64,000 bases of DNA, taken from contig CAUDUM010000002.1 of NCBI GenBank assembly GCA_958452575.1, positions 1 to 64,000 of the forward strand, in the 5' to 3' direction. The stretch's first letter is position 1, and every line of letters starts with the position of its first letter. The notes beneath the pieces are model-generated. The model searched no databases, was not told the DNA's origin, and saw nothing but the letters and a program-made list of their open reading frames with translations. The DNA comes from an uncultured Eggerthellaceae bacterium. GTDB lineage: Bacteria > Actinomycetota > Coriobacteriia > Coriobacteriales > Eggerthellaceae. The position numbers and the translations under genes are program-made. Positions 16,795 to 25,827 of this stretch are shown here, in pieces.

Positions 16795-17238
16795 TTAAGC
16801 GTCGCGCCCCAGCAGGACCTCCCGTGCGGCGGCGTATTTGCGGCGACGGCGCTCGAGCTCCTCGGGCGCGACGGGGCGCCCGGCAAAGCGGGTCTCGTCG
16901 GAGTTGTGGGCGAGATCGGCGAGCTTGACCTTTTTTGCAATGGGGTTGCCCTTGATGGCGCACACGTAATCCAGATAGTCGACTCCGGGCTCGTGCGTCA
17001 TGAGGCGGACGCCCTCCACCACCTCGGGCGGGAAGTCGCACGCCAAGCCATCTAGCGTGACGTCGGAGTCCTCGACCACATCGTGCAGCAGCGCGACGCA
17101 GGTGGACGCCTCGTCGTCCATCTGCTCCGCAACGTGCAGCGGGTGCGCGATGTAGGGTGCACCGCACTTGTCGAGCTGCCCCGCATGGGCGTCGTAGGCG
17201 ATGCGCAGCGCCTTGTTGGTGAGTTCGGTGTAGATCAC
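16795..17238 (-). CDS. Small HD-domain hydrolase, SpoT/MESH1-like
   Basis: A 147-residue metal-dependent phosphohydrolase. YIAHPLHVAEQM supplies the first histidine, VALLHDVVEDSDV the HD pair and adjacent ED motif, and KLADLAHNSDET the distal Asp/Asn signature. All are diagnostic of the ppGpp-hydrolase HD domain found in SpoT and in the stand-alone MESH1-type small alarmone hydrolases. No synthetase domain is present. The stop of the preceding DUF1667 gene lies 12 bp upstream, so it is probably the third gene of the flavoprotein operon. The substrate (ppGpp or another nucleotide) is inferred. Confidence 0.8.
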   Translation of the reverse strand: MIYTELTNKALRIAYDAHAGQLDKCGAPYIAHPLHVAEQMDDEASTCVALLHDVVEDSDVTLDGLACDFPPEVVEGVRLMTHEPGVDYLDYVCAIKGNPIAKKVKLADLAHNSDETRFAGRPVAPEELERRRRKYAAAREVLLGRDA

Positions 17239-17249
17239 GGCAGTCCTCC

Positions 17250-17621
17250 TTAGTGCAGGCTCTTGGTCGCGACGGCAGGGATGCCGGTGCCGCAGAGGTC
17301 GGGCAGGATCACGTCTCCCACGCGGACGGGGAGCTCAACATGCGCGGCCTTCATGGCGCGGACTGCGTCGGCCACGAGCGGTTTGGGGATGGGATCGGCG
17401 GTTTTGACGCTCAAGGGCTCGCCGCAGCCGGGCACATTGACGGTCGTGGCGACGGAACGCACGGGCGCGGTCGCCTCGGCGACGGCGTACTCGCGTCCAC
17501 GCGCACACCGGGCGCCCTCGCGATAAGCGGCGGTGCCGTCGGGATCCACATCGACGGTTATGGCGCAGCCGATCGGGCAGCGGATGCAGGTGACCTGGAC
17601 GGTCCTTACGCTAGTCGACAT
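17250..17621 (-). CDS. DUF1667 cysteine-rich protein
   Basis: A 123-residue protein with an N-terminal metal or Fe-S motif CIRCPIGC and a following ARCARGREYA, the pattern of DUF1667. In many anaerobes DUF1667 genes follow a glycerol-3-phosphate-dehydrogenase-like flavoprotein and a second FAD/NAD oxidoreductase. Here they follow the fusion of both. The ATG at 17621 overlaps the last 11 bp of the fusion gene and has GGAGGGG before it, showing translational coupling. Biochemical role is not established; a small electron-transfer or assembly subunit is plausible. Confidence 0.8.
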   Translation of the reverse strand: MSTSVRTVQVTCIRCPIGCAITVDVDPDGTAAYREGARCARGREYAVAEATAPVRSVATTVNVPGCGEPLSVKTADPIPKPLVADAVRAMKAAHVELPVRVGDVILPDLCGTGIPAVATKSLH

Positions 17622-20253
17622 GGTGGGCCTCCCCTCCATCGCGGTTCGCCGTGCGCGCGCGGTCCGATCCCTGCCCTCCCGCACCCAGCGCCCATGCGGC
17701 GGCTGCGGCACCGGCGATATCTCCCTCGGCAGACGCATTGTCAGCGAGATCATGGATATGCGAGGCGTTTCCGCAGATGAACGCGCCGGGGACGGTGGTC
17801 TGGCAAGACGCGTCGACGACCGTGAGCCCCGTCTGCGCGTCCGATCGCGCGCCCAGCCCGCCGGCAAGGCCGTTTTCGGGGATGAGGCCCACCGACAGCA
17901 CGAGCGTGTCGCATTCGATGCGGCGCTCGGTGCCCGGGATGGGCTCATGCGTGCCCGGATCGACCGACGACACCCACACCGCCTCCAAGCGGCGCGCACC
18001 CTCCACACGCGTGACGGTCGAGCACAGGGTAAGCGGGATGCCGAAGTCGTCCAGGCACTGGACGATGTTGCGGCGCAGCCCCGACGGACGCGGCATGATC
18101 TCGTGGACGCCCACGACCTGCATGCCCTCCAGCGTCATGCGGCGCGCCATGATCAACCCGATGTCGCCCGAGCCCAGCACCACGGCGCGCCGTCCGGGGA
18201 TGCAGCCCTGCAGGTTGATGAGCGCCTGGGCGGAGCCGGCGGTGTAGATGCCCGACGGACGGTCGCCGGCGATGTTGAGCGCGCCGAACCCGCGCTCGCG
18301 CGACCCGGTGGCCAGCACCAGCGCGCGGCAGCGCGCGCGGCGGTACCCCGAGGGGGCGGCGATGCCCAGCTCGAAGCCGAATGCGTGATCCGAACCCTCG
18401 ACGCGGCGGGCGGAGAGGACCGACGCCTCCATCATCGCGTCGATCGGCAGCTCAGACAGCCCCGCGCCCTCGCGTTCGGCGTACTCGGAGCCGGTGAGAT
18501 CCGCCTCGTAGCGTTCCAGGCCGAATCCGCTGTGGATGCATTGCCCCAAGATGCCGCCCAGGCGCGCGCCGCGATCGACCATCAAGACGCCCGCACCCGC
18601 GCGCGCCGCCGCCTTGGCAGCCGCCATACCCGCCGCGCCCGCGCCGACAACCGCCACGTCGTAGAAACCCCGTTCTGAGGCGGCAGGCGCAGCCCCCTCC
18701 GCACTCGAATTCCCCGTCGCCTCAACGGAAGTGGCATCCCCCGCCGCGACGCTCGACACCGACCCATCAGCACGCGCCGCCTCGACGTAATCGGGGCGCG
18801 ACGAGGCGATCATCCACGATCCTCGCAGGCGCTTGTCTACATCCTCGGGACGGCATCCCAGCTCGCGGCAGACGATCCGCAGGATCTTGGGCGTGCAGAA
18901 GCCGCCGTGGCACTCGCCCATCATCGCGCCGCAGCGCCATTTGAGCGCATCGAGCGACAGCACCGGCAGCAGCCCATGCAGCGCCGCGACGATCTCGCCC
19001 TCGGACACCTTGCAGCAGCTGCAGACGATGTTGCCCCATGCGGGATCCTCGGCCACGGCGCGCTCGATACCGTCCTCATCCATCATCGCCAGTAGCGAGC
19101 GGGGACGGCGAACCGGGTCGAACGACGGGTTGTCCCCCACCCCCAGCGCCACGGCGACCCGGCGCGAGAGGCCCTCGGCGATCGCCGGCGCGGCAGTGAG
19201 GCCGGGCGAGTCGATGCAGGCGGCGTTGAAGAAGCGCGGCGCGCCGTCCGCCTCGCCCACGACGAAGTCGCGCGATGCGCCGGACGCGCGCAACCCCGCG
19301 AAGTTGGTGATCATCCCGCGGGTGGAACAGTCGGGCCAGGTGCGGCACGCCCGATCGATGATGAACTCGAGCCCCTCCCGCTCGGTGCCCAGGCAGTCTT
19401 TGGATCGCTGCGGGACGGCGTTGGGGCCGACGAAGAGGTTGCCGTGAACCGTCGGCGACACGAGCACGCCTTTGCCCGCGGGTCCCGGCACCTGGAAGAC
19501 CGTATGGTGGAACAGCGACCCTAGGGAAGATTCGTAGAGGATGTAATCGCCGCGCACGGGCGTGATCTCAAACTTGCACCCGCTCACCAGGTTGTTGATC
19601 TGGTCGGCATGGACGCCCGCGGCGTTGACGACCGCATCGGCCTCGACGACGAGTCCGGAGGAGGTGCGGATGCGCCAGCGCCCGTCGGCGCGATCGATCG
19701 CCACGACGCGCTCGTCGAACAGGAACTCCGCCCCGTTGGCCGCCGCGTTCTCAGCCGCGCCGTACGTGATCCCGTACGGATCGCAGATCGCCCCCGTCGC
19801 GGCGACGAGCGCGCCGCGCGCCTCCGGCGACAGCGCCGGCTCCATCGCGCGGGCCTCGGCGGCGTCCACGATGCGCAGCCCTTCGATGCCGTTGGCGCGC
19901 CCGCGTGCGAGCAGCTCGTCCAACCCGGCAAGCTCCTCGTCGGAGAACGCCGCCACCAGCGACCCGTTGCGGAAGTACCCGAACCCCAGCTCGGAGGCCC
20001 ATCGGGGATACAGCGCCGACCCGAGCGCGTTGTAGCGCGCCTTGAGCGTGCCCGGCTGCGGATCGAAGCCCGCATGCACGATGCCCGAGTTGGCCCGCGT
20101 CGCCCCGCACGCGATGTCGTCGCCCGCCTCGAGCACGACCACCCGCACCGCAAAGCGGCACAGCTCGCGCGCGATGCAGCACCCCACCACGCCCGCGCCG
20201 ACCACCGCGACGGTGGGAACGTTGGCAGCTGCGCCATCCACGTTGACGTCCAT
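17611..20253 (-). CDS. Fused FAD-dependent glycerol-3-P dehydrogenase-like / BFD / NAD(P)-FAD oxidoreductase
   Basis: An 880-residue triple-domain flavoprotein. Residues 10-380 are a DAO-type FAD domain (VAVVGAGVVGCCIARELCR; FNAACIDSPGLTAAPAIAE) like GlpA/GlpD/L-2-hydroxyglutarate oxidase. Residues 400-470 are a BFD-like [2Fe-2S] domain (CSCCKVSEGEI ... GECHGGFC). From about residue 530 a second Rossmann FAD domain begins (VAVVGAGAAGMAAAKAAARA), followed by an NAD(P) site (AVVLGSGDIGLIMARR) and an Asp-containing FAD motif near CGNASHIHD. In most relatives the two flavoproteins are separate adjacent genes; here a Ser/Ala/Glu-rich linker joins them. Likely role: anaerobic oxidation of glycerol-3-phosphate or a similar 2-hydroxy substrate with electron transfer to the second flavin. 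The start at 20253 was chosen over an open but site-less extension. Confidence 0.85.
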   Translation of the reverse strand: MDVNVDGAAANVPTVAVVGAGVVGCCIARELCRFAVRVVVLEAGDDIACGATRANSGIVHAGFDPQPGTLKARYNALGSALYPRWASELGFGYFRNGSLVAAFSDEELAGLDELLARGRANGIEGLRIVDAAEARAMEPALSPEARGALVAATGAICDPYGITYGAAENAAANGAEFLFDERVVAIDRADGRWRIRTSSGLVVEADAVVNAAGVHADQINNLVSGCKFEITPVRGDYILYESSLGSLFHHTVFQVPGPAGKGVLVSPTVHGNLFVGPNAVPQRSKDCLGTEREGLEFIIDRACRTWPDCSTRGMITNFAGLRASGASRDFVVGEADGAPRFFNAACIDSPGLTAAPAIAEGLSRRVAVALGVGDNPSFDPVRRPRSLLAMMDEDGIERAVAEDPAWGNIVCSCCKVSEGEIVAALHGLLPVLSLDALKWRCGAMMGECHGGFCTPKILRIVCRELGCRPEDVDKRLRGSWMIASSRPDYVEAARADGSVSSVAAGDATSVEATGNSSAEGAAPAASERGFYDVAVVGAGAAGMAAAKAAARAGAGVLMVDRGARLGGILGQCIHSGFGLERYEADLTGSEYAEREGAGLSELPIDAMMEASVLSARRVEGSDHAFGFELGIAAPSGYRRARCRALVLATGSRERGFGALNIAGDRPSGIYTAGSAQALINLQGCIPGRRAVVLGSGDIGLIMARRMTLEGMQVVGVHEIMPRPSGLRRNIVQCLDDFGIPLTLCSTVTRVEGARRLEAVWVSSVDPGTHEPIPGTERRIECDTLVLSVGLIPENGLAGGLGARSDAQTGLTVVDASCQTTVPGAFICGNASHIHDLADNASAEGDIAGAAAAAWALGAGGQGSDRARTANRDGGEAHHVD

Positions 20254-20464
20254 GAGGAACCTCGCCTTCGAATCCCTGGATGCTTCAACCCAGAGTCTAT
20301 GGCAAAGCGTCTTTGCTTGACTTCGCGTAGCGACGGACGGCGAAAAACGCAACGAAAGGAACACAGGGGGACTCATGCGGAGCTAATCGTTGCACGGCCT
20401 TCCCTTCTCGACAATCGGAACCGCACCGCGGCAAATGCCGGCGGCGCACCCCAAGAACCGCGTG

Positions 20465-22552
20465 TCAGCGTCTCGTCGCGCTCTTCCTGGCGCGCCATGC
20501 CACCAGGCCGGCGACGCATGCCGTCACGCCGAGCGCTCCCAGCGCCACGCCCATCCCGTCGCCCGTCGCCGCCAGACGCGAGCCGCCAGCGCTCTGGGTG
20601 TCGAGCGGCTTGACGCCCGTCGTCCCGTCGCTCGACGAGAGCTCGCACGGCGAGACGACGAACTCGGAGTTGTGGGTGAACGTCGCGTAGCACCACTTGT
20701 CCGTACCGTCGAAGACCAGGTCGATGTCGCCGTCCTCCTCGACGTACTCGCCGTTGTCGAGGTAGTACAGATGCAGCGAGCCCTCAAGCCCCGCGAACGT
20801 GTACAGGTAGTCGGACTTGAACCTGAGCTGAATGGGGCCGGGAAGCCGGCCGTTGGGATAGAACACCAGCCGGACCACGTCCTCGTCGACATCGTAGCGG
20901 TAGCCGCTCTCCTGGATGATGTCGACATCGAAGTCGAGATCCTTGGGCTCGTTGATGATGTCGTTGCCGGTGATCACCCATTGATAGGCGTCTTTGTAGC
21001 ATACGAGCGTGACGTCCTTGCCCGCGATCGCGGCGAGCACGCCTTCGGAGAGCACCCCGTCGCCGTCGATCAGGATGCGCGCGGCATAGCCCTCCTCGAT
21101 CCCTTCGACTGCTTCCTGCAGCCGGGGGTTCGAGAGAGCCATCTCGAAGGCGAACTCGAACTCGTCTTCGACCGTGAACCGCGGCGCGAGGACCTCCTCG
21201 CCTTGGATGTTGAAGTAGTTGTAGTACTCCTCGTCGCCATGGCCGTAGATGTATGCGTATCCATCGTTGCCGGCAGCGTCCCTGACGCTAACGCTTGTGA
21301 CCTTCCACCCGCCAAGCATCGATTTCGACCCGATCGGAATCTCAACGATCACAGAGCCCTCTCCCACGACAGGCTCTTCAAGTTCCACCGCGCCATACGC
21401 CTCGCTCAAGCTGCCAACCGCTCCATTGCTGCATGCGTTAGGCGTGGCGTCGACGGACACCGACGTCACGCCGGAGCCCTCGTCTTTAAAGCGAACCTCC
21501 ACCCTGACGACGCCAGGACGGTTCACGATGTCGCTGCCGGCAATACAAACCCCCAGGATCTCGGGGCTGATCCTGTCTTCCCCTGTGGCTGTCGCGATCA
21601 CATCGAAGTCGGCATTCGGAATACGGTTGGTCGTGGGCGAGTCGGCAAGCCAGTACTCATCGGTTTCCTCGTTGTATTCGTAGTTCATCGAAACGCTGTT
21701 GCCGCTCTGGTCCGTGAAACTGAGCGATCCGATGATCCAACTGCCCGCCTTGGCGTTCTCCGGCAGCGTAACCGGAATCTCGAACACTCCAGACTTCAGT
21801 GGGGCCTCGTATTCCACATAGCCGTCCGCGAGGGTGCCGCCCATGGAAGACCCCTCGTTCCAGCTGTCGTCCTTAAGCCGAACCGTGCAGCTGGCCGTTA
21901 CGACTCCCGACCCATCCTCTACGACTTCGGCTACGACGGTCATGGTTTCTCCCGCACGTTTGGCGATATCCGCATCGGCGATGCGCACATTCTTCACCAC
22001 GGGGCTGATGTAGTCACGCCCCTGCTCGATCTCTTTCACTGAAAAACCGGGGGCCTCCATCGTGTCGCCCGTCACGCCTTCGATGAGCTCGAACCGTCCG
22101 TCATCGTAATACACCAAAGAGAAGCCTGTTGAGTTTCCACGCTGATCATCAAGCCACACAGAGGAGATGCGCCAAGCCCCCGGATGGGCGTTTTCCGGCA
22201 GCGTTACCTCGAGGTCCAACGTCCCCGTGTACTGAGGGGCGTTCGCATAATCCATAGACCCGTAGGCGTAGCCACCCGCCGAGGATGTTCCATTTTGAAA
22301 ATCATCTTCCAGAATGAAACCAACGCTCGCGCTCGAAACCCCGGTGCCTTCCTCGACGAAGCCGATCCTCACCGTGACGGTGTCGCCCGGGACGCAGGAC
22401 TGATCCCCGCCGACAACCTCAACGGAGGTGATCTGGGGAGCGACCGTATCCTCGGAGGTGTCCGCATAGGCGGCACCGCCGGAAAAGACAAAGGGAACGG
22501 ACGAAACGGCCAGAAGAACCGCCATCAACCACCTGGTCAAAGTCGCGGGCAT
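20465..22552 (-). CDS. Sortase-anchored (LAXTG) surface protein with three Ig-like repeats
   Basis: A 695-residue secreted protein. It has an N-terminal signal peptide (LMAVLLAVSSVPFVFSGGAAYA, cleavage near residue 30). Three repeats of about 130 residues follow, each opening with a pattern like ISPEILGVCIAGSDIVNRPG and containing DEGSGV; they look like bacterial Ig-like beta-sandwiches. A unique region of about 200 residues comes next. The C-terminus is a cell-wall sorting signal: LAATG, a hydrophobic helix (MGVALGALGVTACVAGLVAW) and a basic tail RARKSATRR. LAXTG is the motif of class E sortases of high-GC Gram-positives. A strong AAGGAGGAG site precedes the ATG. A G13 tract lies about 100 bp upstream. 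Probable role: adhesion or cell-surface interaction; ligand unknown. Confidence 0.85.
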   Translation of the reverse strand: MPATLTRWLMAVLLAVSSVPFVFSGGAAYADTSEDTVAPQITSVEVVGGDQSCVPGDTVTVRIGFVEEGTGVSSASVGFILEDDFQNGTSSAGGYAYGSMDYANAPQYTGTLDLEVTLPENAHPGAWRISSVWLDDQRGNSTGFSLVYYDDGRFELIEGVTGDTMEAPGFSVKEIEQGRDYISPVVKNVRIADADIAKRAGETMTVVAEVVEDGSGVVTASCTVRLKDDSWNEGSSMGGTLADGYVEYEAPLKSGVFEIPVTLPENAKAGSWIIGSLSFTDQSGNSVSMNYEYNEETDEYWLADSPTTNRIPNADFDVIATATGEDRISPEILGVCIAGSDIVNRPGVVRVEVRFKDEGSGVTSVSVDATPNACSNGAVGSLSEAYGAVELEEPVVGEGSVIVEIPIGSKSMLGGWKVTSVSVRDAAGNDGYAYIYGHGDEEYYNYFNIQGEEVLAPRFTVEDEFEFAFEMALSNPRLQEAVEGIEEGYAARILIDGDGVLSEGVLAAIAGKDVTLVCYKDAYQWVITGNDIINEPKDLDFDVDIIQESGYRYDVDEDVVRLVFYPNGRLPGPIQLRFKSDYLYTFAGLEGSLHLYYLDNGEYVEEDGDIDLVFDGTDKWCYATFTHNSEFVVSPCELSSSDGTTGVKPLDTQSAGGSRLAATGDGMGVALGALGVTACVAGLVAWRARKSATRR

Positions 22553-22910
22553 CGCTCCTCCTTAGAACGGGTCGCCGACGCGCGTCGATCGAAGACGCGC
22601 CGACATCACCTCGCATCGTAGCATCCATCTCCGGAAAAACGTTGCGCAACAAATGGGGGGGGGGGGGCGAAGGGCCATCCGGGGCGGCCGGCCAGCAGCC
22701 CAGCGGGCCAGGAAACATATTAGGAGAAGGCTGGCTGGGCGCTCTCCCAACCGAGGCGGCCAAGCCCCGATCCGGGCCTTCAAGGGCCATCTGGAACTGT
22801 AATGGGGCGACTCATGACGAACGGAATGAAAAGCTCTTGACGACATCCATAATTTGGCAAGACGTGTCCAGCAGTGAATCTTCGAGATAATATTCTCAAA
22901 TAAAGAGGAG
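22553..22910. other. Intergenic region upstream of the surface protein, 358 bp
   Basis: Non-coding. It holds the probable leader and promoter of the surface-protein gene and the G13 homopolymer at 22655-22667. Base composition falls sharply from about 22,800 on, marking the edge of the AT-richer block. Confidence 0.4.
22655..22667. repeat. G13 homopolymer upstream of the surface-protein gene
   Basis: Thirteen consecutive G residues on the plus strand (C13 on the coding strand of the surface-protein gene), about 103 bp upstream of its start codon. Tracts of this length are prone to slipped-strand length change. Confidence 0.9.
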
Positions 22911-24383
22911 TTAACGAGACAGCGTCCAACCATCTTGAGCAATCGGGCAATCCGCACTTTTGCTCGCGATGAATCTAATGACGGCAAAGACCTTGTTGGA
23001 AAATGAAATCCCTTCCACAAGAAAGCCGTTTTTCTTAATGATCGAAACAGCCTCTTCCACATCGGCGAACGTCTTTGCCTCCGAACTCATAATATACAAC
23101 CGAGAGTAGGCTTCGCTTTCCAACACCCCTGGAACGGTACGTAAAGTGAAACTATTGCTCCAATATGCAGGATAAGATGAAAGCCAAGTCGATTCCGGCA
23201 AGCATATCGAACCCGGTGCGGATACTTTGTCCAAAGTTAGACCGTAATGATTCCTCTCTTCGAATTTCCTAACTTCACGAAACACCCCATTTGCATTCAG
23301 CAATCTCGTACCGCAATAATCGCCGTATAGCTCGCTAAACGATTCTTCTACCGTATTTGCAAGGAGTTCATAATCGTACATATACCATGAAGGGGAGAAA
23401 CAGATCGCCTCGTCTGAAAACAGCCCCTGCTTTGATCGGGCATACTGAGATAGATAGCTATCCCACATTCCTTCAACATACTTTGCAGCCAATACAACAC
23501 TCTCATCGTCGGATAGAGGTCTATCGCTTCTCTGCTGCATTATTCCCGTAGTCTTAGCCGCACCAAAAACGCATGCAATTCTCTCAAAAAGCCTTACGCC
23601 AGCAGGGCGATTCGAGTCCTCAATTGCCATAATCGAAAAGAACACCATCCTGAGAATAGGATCTTGGGAAAACCTATCACCTAGCAAATTGCCATATTTT
23701 CGCTCGTATTCAAACAACTTCGATTCGCTAGTATTGACCAAGGGACGATATCCGGTTTTGTCACCATAGGACCGCGATAGAGCCGAGTAATCACGTTTTT
23801 TGTTCGCGCCATATAAGGACCGACCAGCAGCACCAATACGGTACTTTCGACGAGTGGATAAGCTCGCTATAGCCTGAACCGCAACAAAGAAAACTGCCAC
23901 TTCGAATTGAAAAGCTATATTAGAATCGTCAAAAGCCCGAATTCCCAAATCAAAGAAGTCGCGCATCACCACCTCATCAACCAAACAGGCAACAATAATC
24001 GAGAAAGCAATTTCAACGATAAATGCCGCCAATGGAATAGACAGCCTGCCGGTAGCCAATTTTAGTATCACCATTATCGCCCAATACAAAATGACAGATA
24101 TCCAAGAATAGTATGGGAAACCCGCCGTAGGTGAAATAAAAGCCGAGAAAAGAAGGATGATAATGTAGCAACAAAGAATTGGCGCCAATACTCTGTACGC
24201 AATATTTATTGCTCCAGTACTGTTATCGTAGTCATATTCGAGTACGTAGTTTTTTATCGACACCGGCCCTAACAAATCAACAAGAGGCACGCACAGTACC
24301 GAAACGCCGAAGTACACAGCAATCCAAATCGGAAAGTATTCCGGAATCAATCTTCCTCCAATTCCATAATTGATCTTCGACAA
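22911..24383 (-). CDS. Orphan membrane protein with lysozyme/transglycosylase-like motif
   Basis: A 490-residue protein I do not recognise as a named family. Five hydrophobic segments lie in the first 180 residues. A soluble C-terminal region holds FFSIMAIEDSNRP ... RLFERI ... AKTTGIMQQ. The arrangement of an acidic AIED followed by TTGIMQ recalls lysozyme-superfamily and transglycosylase active sites (catalytic Glu plus GIMQ), so a wall-directed or lipid-linked activity is possible. Codon use and base composition are clearly AT-richer than neighbours, suggesting transfer. The only start in the open frame is TTG at 24383 without a close ribosome site; an ATG at 24406 with GGAGG before it opens a different frame of 19 codons, hinting at a frameshift or leader peptide. 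Confidence 0.6.
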   Translation of the reverse strand: MSKINYGIGGRLIPEYFPIWIAVYFGVSVLCVPLVDLLGPVSIKNYVLEYDYDNSTGAINIAYRVLAPILCCYIIILLFSAFISPTAGFPYYSWISVILYWAIMVILKLATGRLSIPLAAFIVEIAFSIIVACLVDEVVMRDFFDLGIRAFDDSNIAFQFEVAVFFVAVQAIASLSTRRKYRIGAAGRSLYGANKKRDYSALSRSYGDKTGYRPLVNTSESKLFEYERKYGNLLGDRFSQDPILRMVFFSIMAIEDSNRPAGVRLFERIACVFGAAKTTGIMQQRSDRPLSDDESVVLAAKYVEGMWDSYLSQYARSKQGLFSDEAICFSPSWYMYDYELLANTVEESFSELYGDYCGTRLLNANGVFREVRKFEERNHYGLTLDKVSAPGSICLPESTWLSSYPAYWSNSFTLRTVPGVLESEAYSRLYIMSSEAKTFADVEEAVSIIKKNGFLVEGISFSNKVFAVIRFIASKSADCPIAQDGWTLSR

Positions 24384-25008
24384 AGAACAATGATTCGGTT
24401 TTGCATGAATTTGGCCTCCGTCGCTGCAGCGCCAACTATGATCTTATCATTGATTCAACAGCGAAAGCTCAATCAACAACCTTAACAATCGAGAAGCATT
24501 CAAGCGATCGGCCGATTCGATGCCCCATCGAAAGCGCTCTTCTTATCCAGTGATGCACTCGATCATATGCAAAACCCACTTCAGATGAATACGTAAAAAG
24601 AAGAGGGCGTAGACAAATTACTTCCATCGATGCCGCTGCGGAATAAACGATTCGAAACTCCCTCCCTTAAACTGAGCCGGCGTCCTTTGCCATCATGATC
24701 GAGATCGGATTCAATATTAACTTGGGTATTTGTGCCATTCGTTTCATATTTTTTTCGATAAGCTTATCAAGGATCTCGCTCTCACATCGCCGAAATAGCA
24801 CTTCATAGTCTGACGTAAACTTAATCCCCTTCACCCTCTTGCGCTTTCAGCAAGTTCGACCAATGTACCGCCAAGCCGATACGGTTAACTACACCCGGAA
24901 GACTCACTCATCCAACGTCCAAGCCGCAAGCAAACTTTTCGATAGCCCTCAAGCCGAATAGGCAGTCGGACGCTTTGATTTAGCACAAACGAACCGCAAG
25001 GAGCAGCC
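24384..25008. other. AT-rich intergenic stretch, 625 bp
   Basis: Low-GC sequence between two divergent orphan genes. Apart from the short minus-strand frame at 24667-24834, no supported gene, tRNA or repeat is seen. It probably holds the divergent promoters of the flanking orphans. Confidence 0.4.
24667..24834 (-). CDS. Possible small ORF or gene remnant (55 aa)
   Basis: A short minus-strand frame starting GTG within an AGAGG context and reading VKGIKFTSDYEVLFRRCESE, then a lysine- and methionine-rich amphipathic stretch (KLIEKNMKRMAQIPK). No family is recognised. Amino acid composition looks protein-like, but there is no ATG start, and the frame extends open upstream without one. It may be the 3' remnant of a degraded gene. 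Confidence 0.25.
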   Translation of the reverse strand: MKGIKFTSDYEVLFRRCESEILDKLIEKNMKRMAQIPKLILNPISIMMAKDAGSV

Positions 25009-25656
25009 ATGATCGACCGCCGAACATACCTTGAGCACTACTGGAACCCCTATATGCTCAGCGAACGCGAATTCTTGGAGATCACCGACTACGTAGCCTT
25101 GCGTAAGTCGAACTATCAGACTTGCTCCGAGAAGCTGGTGCGAAGCCTGCTCACCACCTGCGAGCTTTTCGAATCGGCGATGAAGGCCATGTACGACTTT
25201 GCGAGCAAACGACCGAGTTTCCCGGATTACGCGGAGAAGCTGGGTGACGACACGCTGTTCGATCGGTCGTGCAGAATAACCGTCGAGCGCGGACACGATC
25301 CCATCGAGCTTACCCCGTTTGCGGAGATGACGAAGGAGAAAGCGCCCGAATGGTGGAGTTTCCACAACAAAGTGAAGCACGACAGAATACAGGAGTTCCC
25401 GCAGGGAAACCTGAAAAACGCCCTCAACGCCCTAGCCGCGCTTTATTACGTGAACCTGATTCTCGCGAAGCACGTCGGCGATTACTGGCATGAGCGACTC
25501 CCGCACAAAGATGAAAACACGCGCGACGTCCCCAACGATCTCTCGCGGCTTTTCTCTGCCGACGGGCTTAAAACGCGGCATCGCGTGGCGAGCTATGAGG
25601 CGTATCTCATGACAAAAGAGGATGCGGACAAGCTGATCGACAGTCTAGGCGAGTAA
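25009..25656 (+). CDS. Orphan helical protein of unknown function
   Basis: A 215-residue soluble, mostly helical protein. I do not recognise the family. The most striking segment is EWWSFHNKVKHDRIQEF (about residues 121-137), followed by a hydrophobic helix KNALNALAALYYVNLILAK. Trp-Trp with KVKHDR occurs in uncharacterised helical proteins, some possibly HEPN-like, but a classical R-x4-6-H nuclease motif is not evident. AAGGAGCAGCC precedes the ATG, so expression is likely. The gene is intermediate in base composition and lies in an island with an orphan membrane protein and a broken pseG-like gene. Confidence 0.6.
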   Translation: MIDRRTYLEHYWNPYMLSEREFLEITDYVALRKSNYQTCSEKLVRSLLTTCELFESAMKAMYDFASKRPSFPDYAEKLGDDTLFDRSCRITVERGHDPIELTPFAEMTKEKAPEWWSFHNKVKHDRIQEFPQGNLKNALNALAALYYVNLILAKHVGDYWHERLPHKDENTRDVPNDLSRLFSADGLKTRHRVASYEAYLMTKEDADKLIDSLGE

Positions 25657-25827
25657 TATAAACTCTTGACTATTCTGCAACCACGATTTGATGCGGTGCA
25701 GACGCAGTCCAACATAAAAAACGAACCGCCCGAAGGAGGCCCTAAACAAATGATAAAAGATGATGCTGAAACATCCATCCCCGCTTTTCGCTTCAGCTAA
25801 ATGAGAGCGTCACATGAAGGCAAAGCG

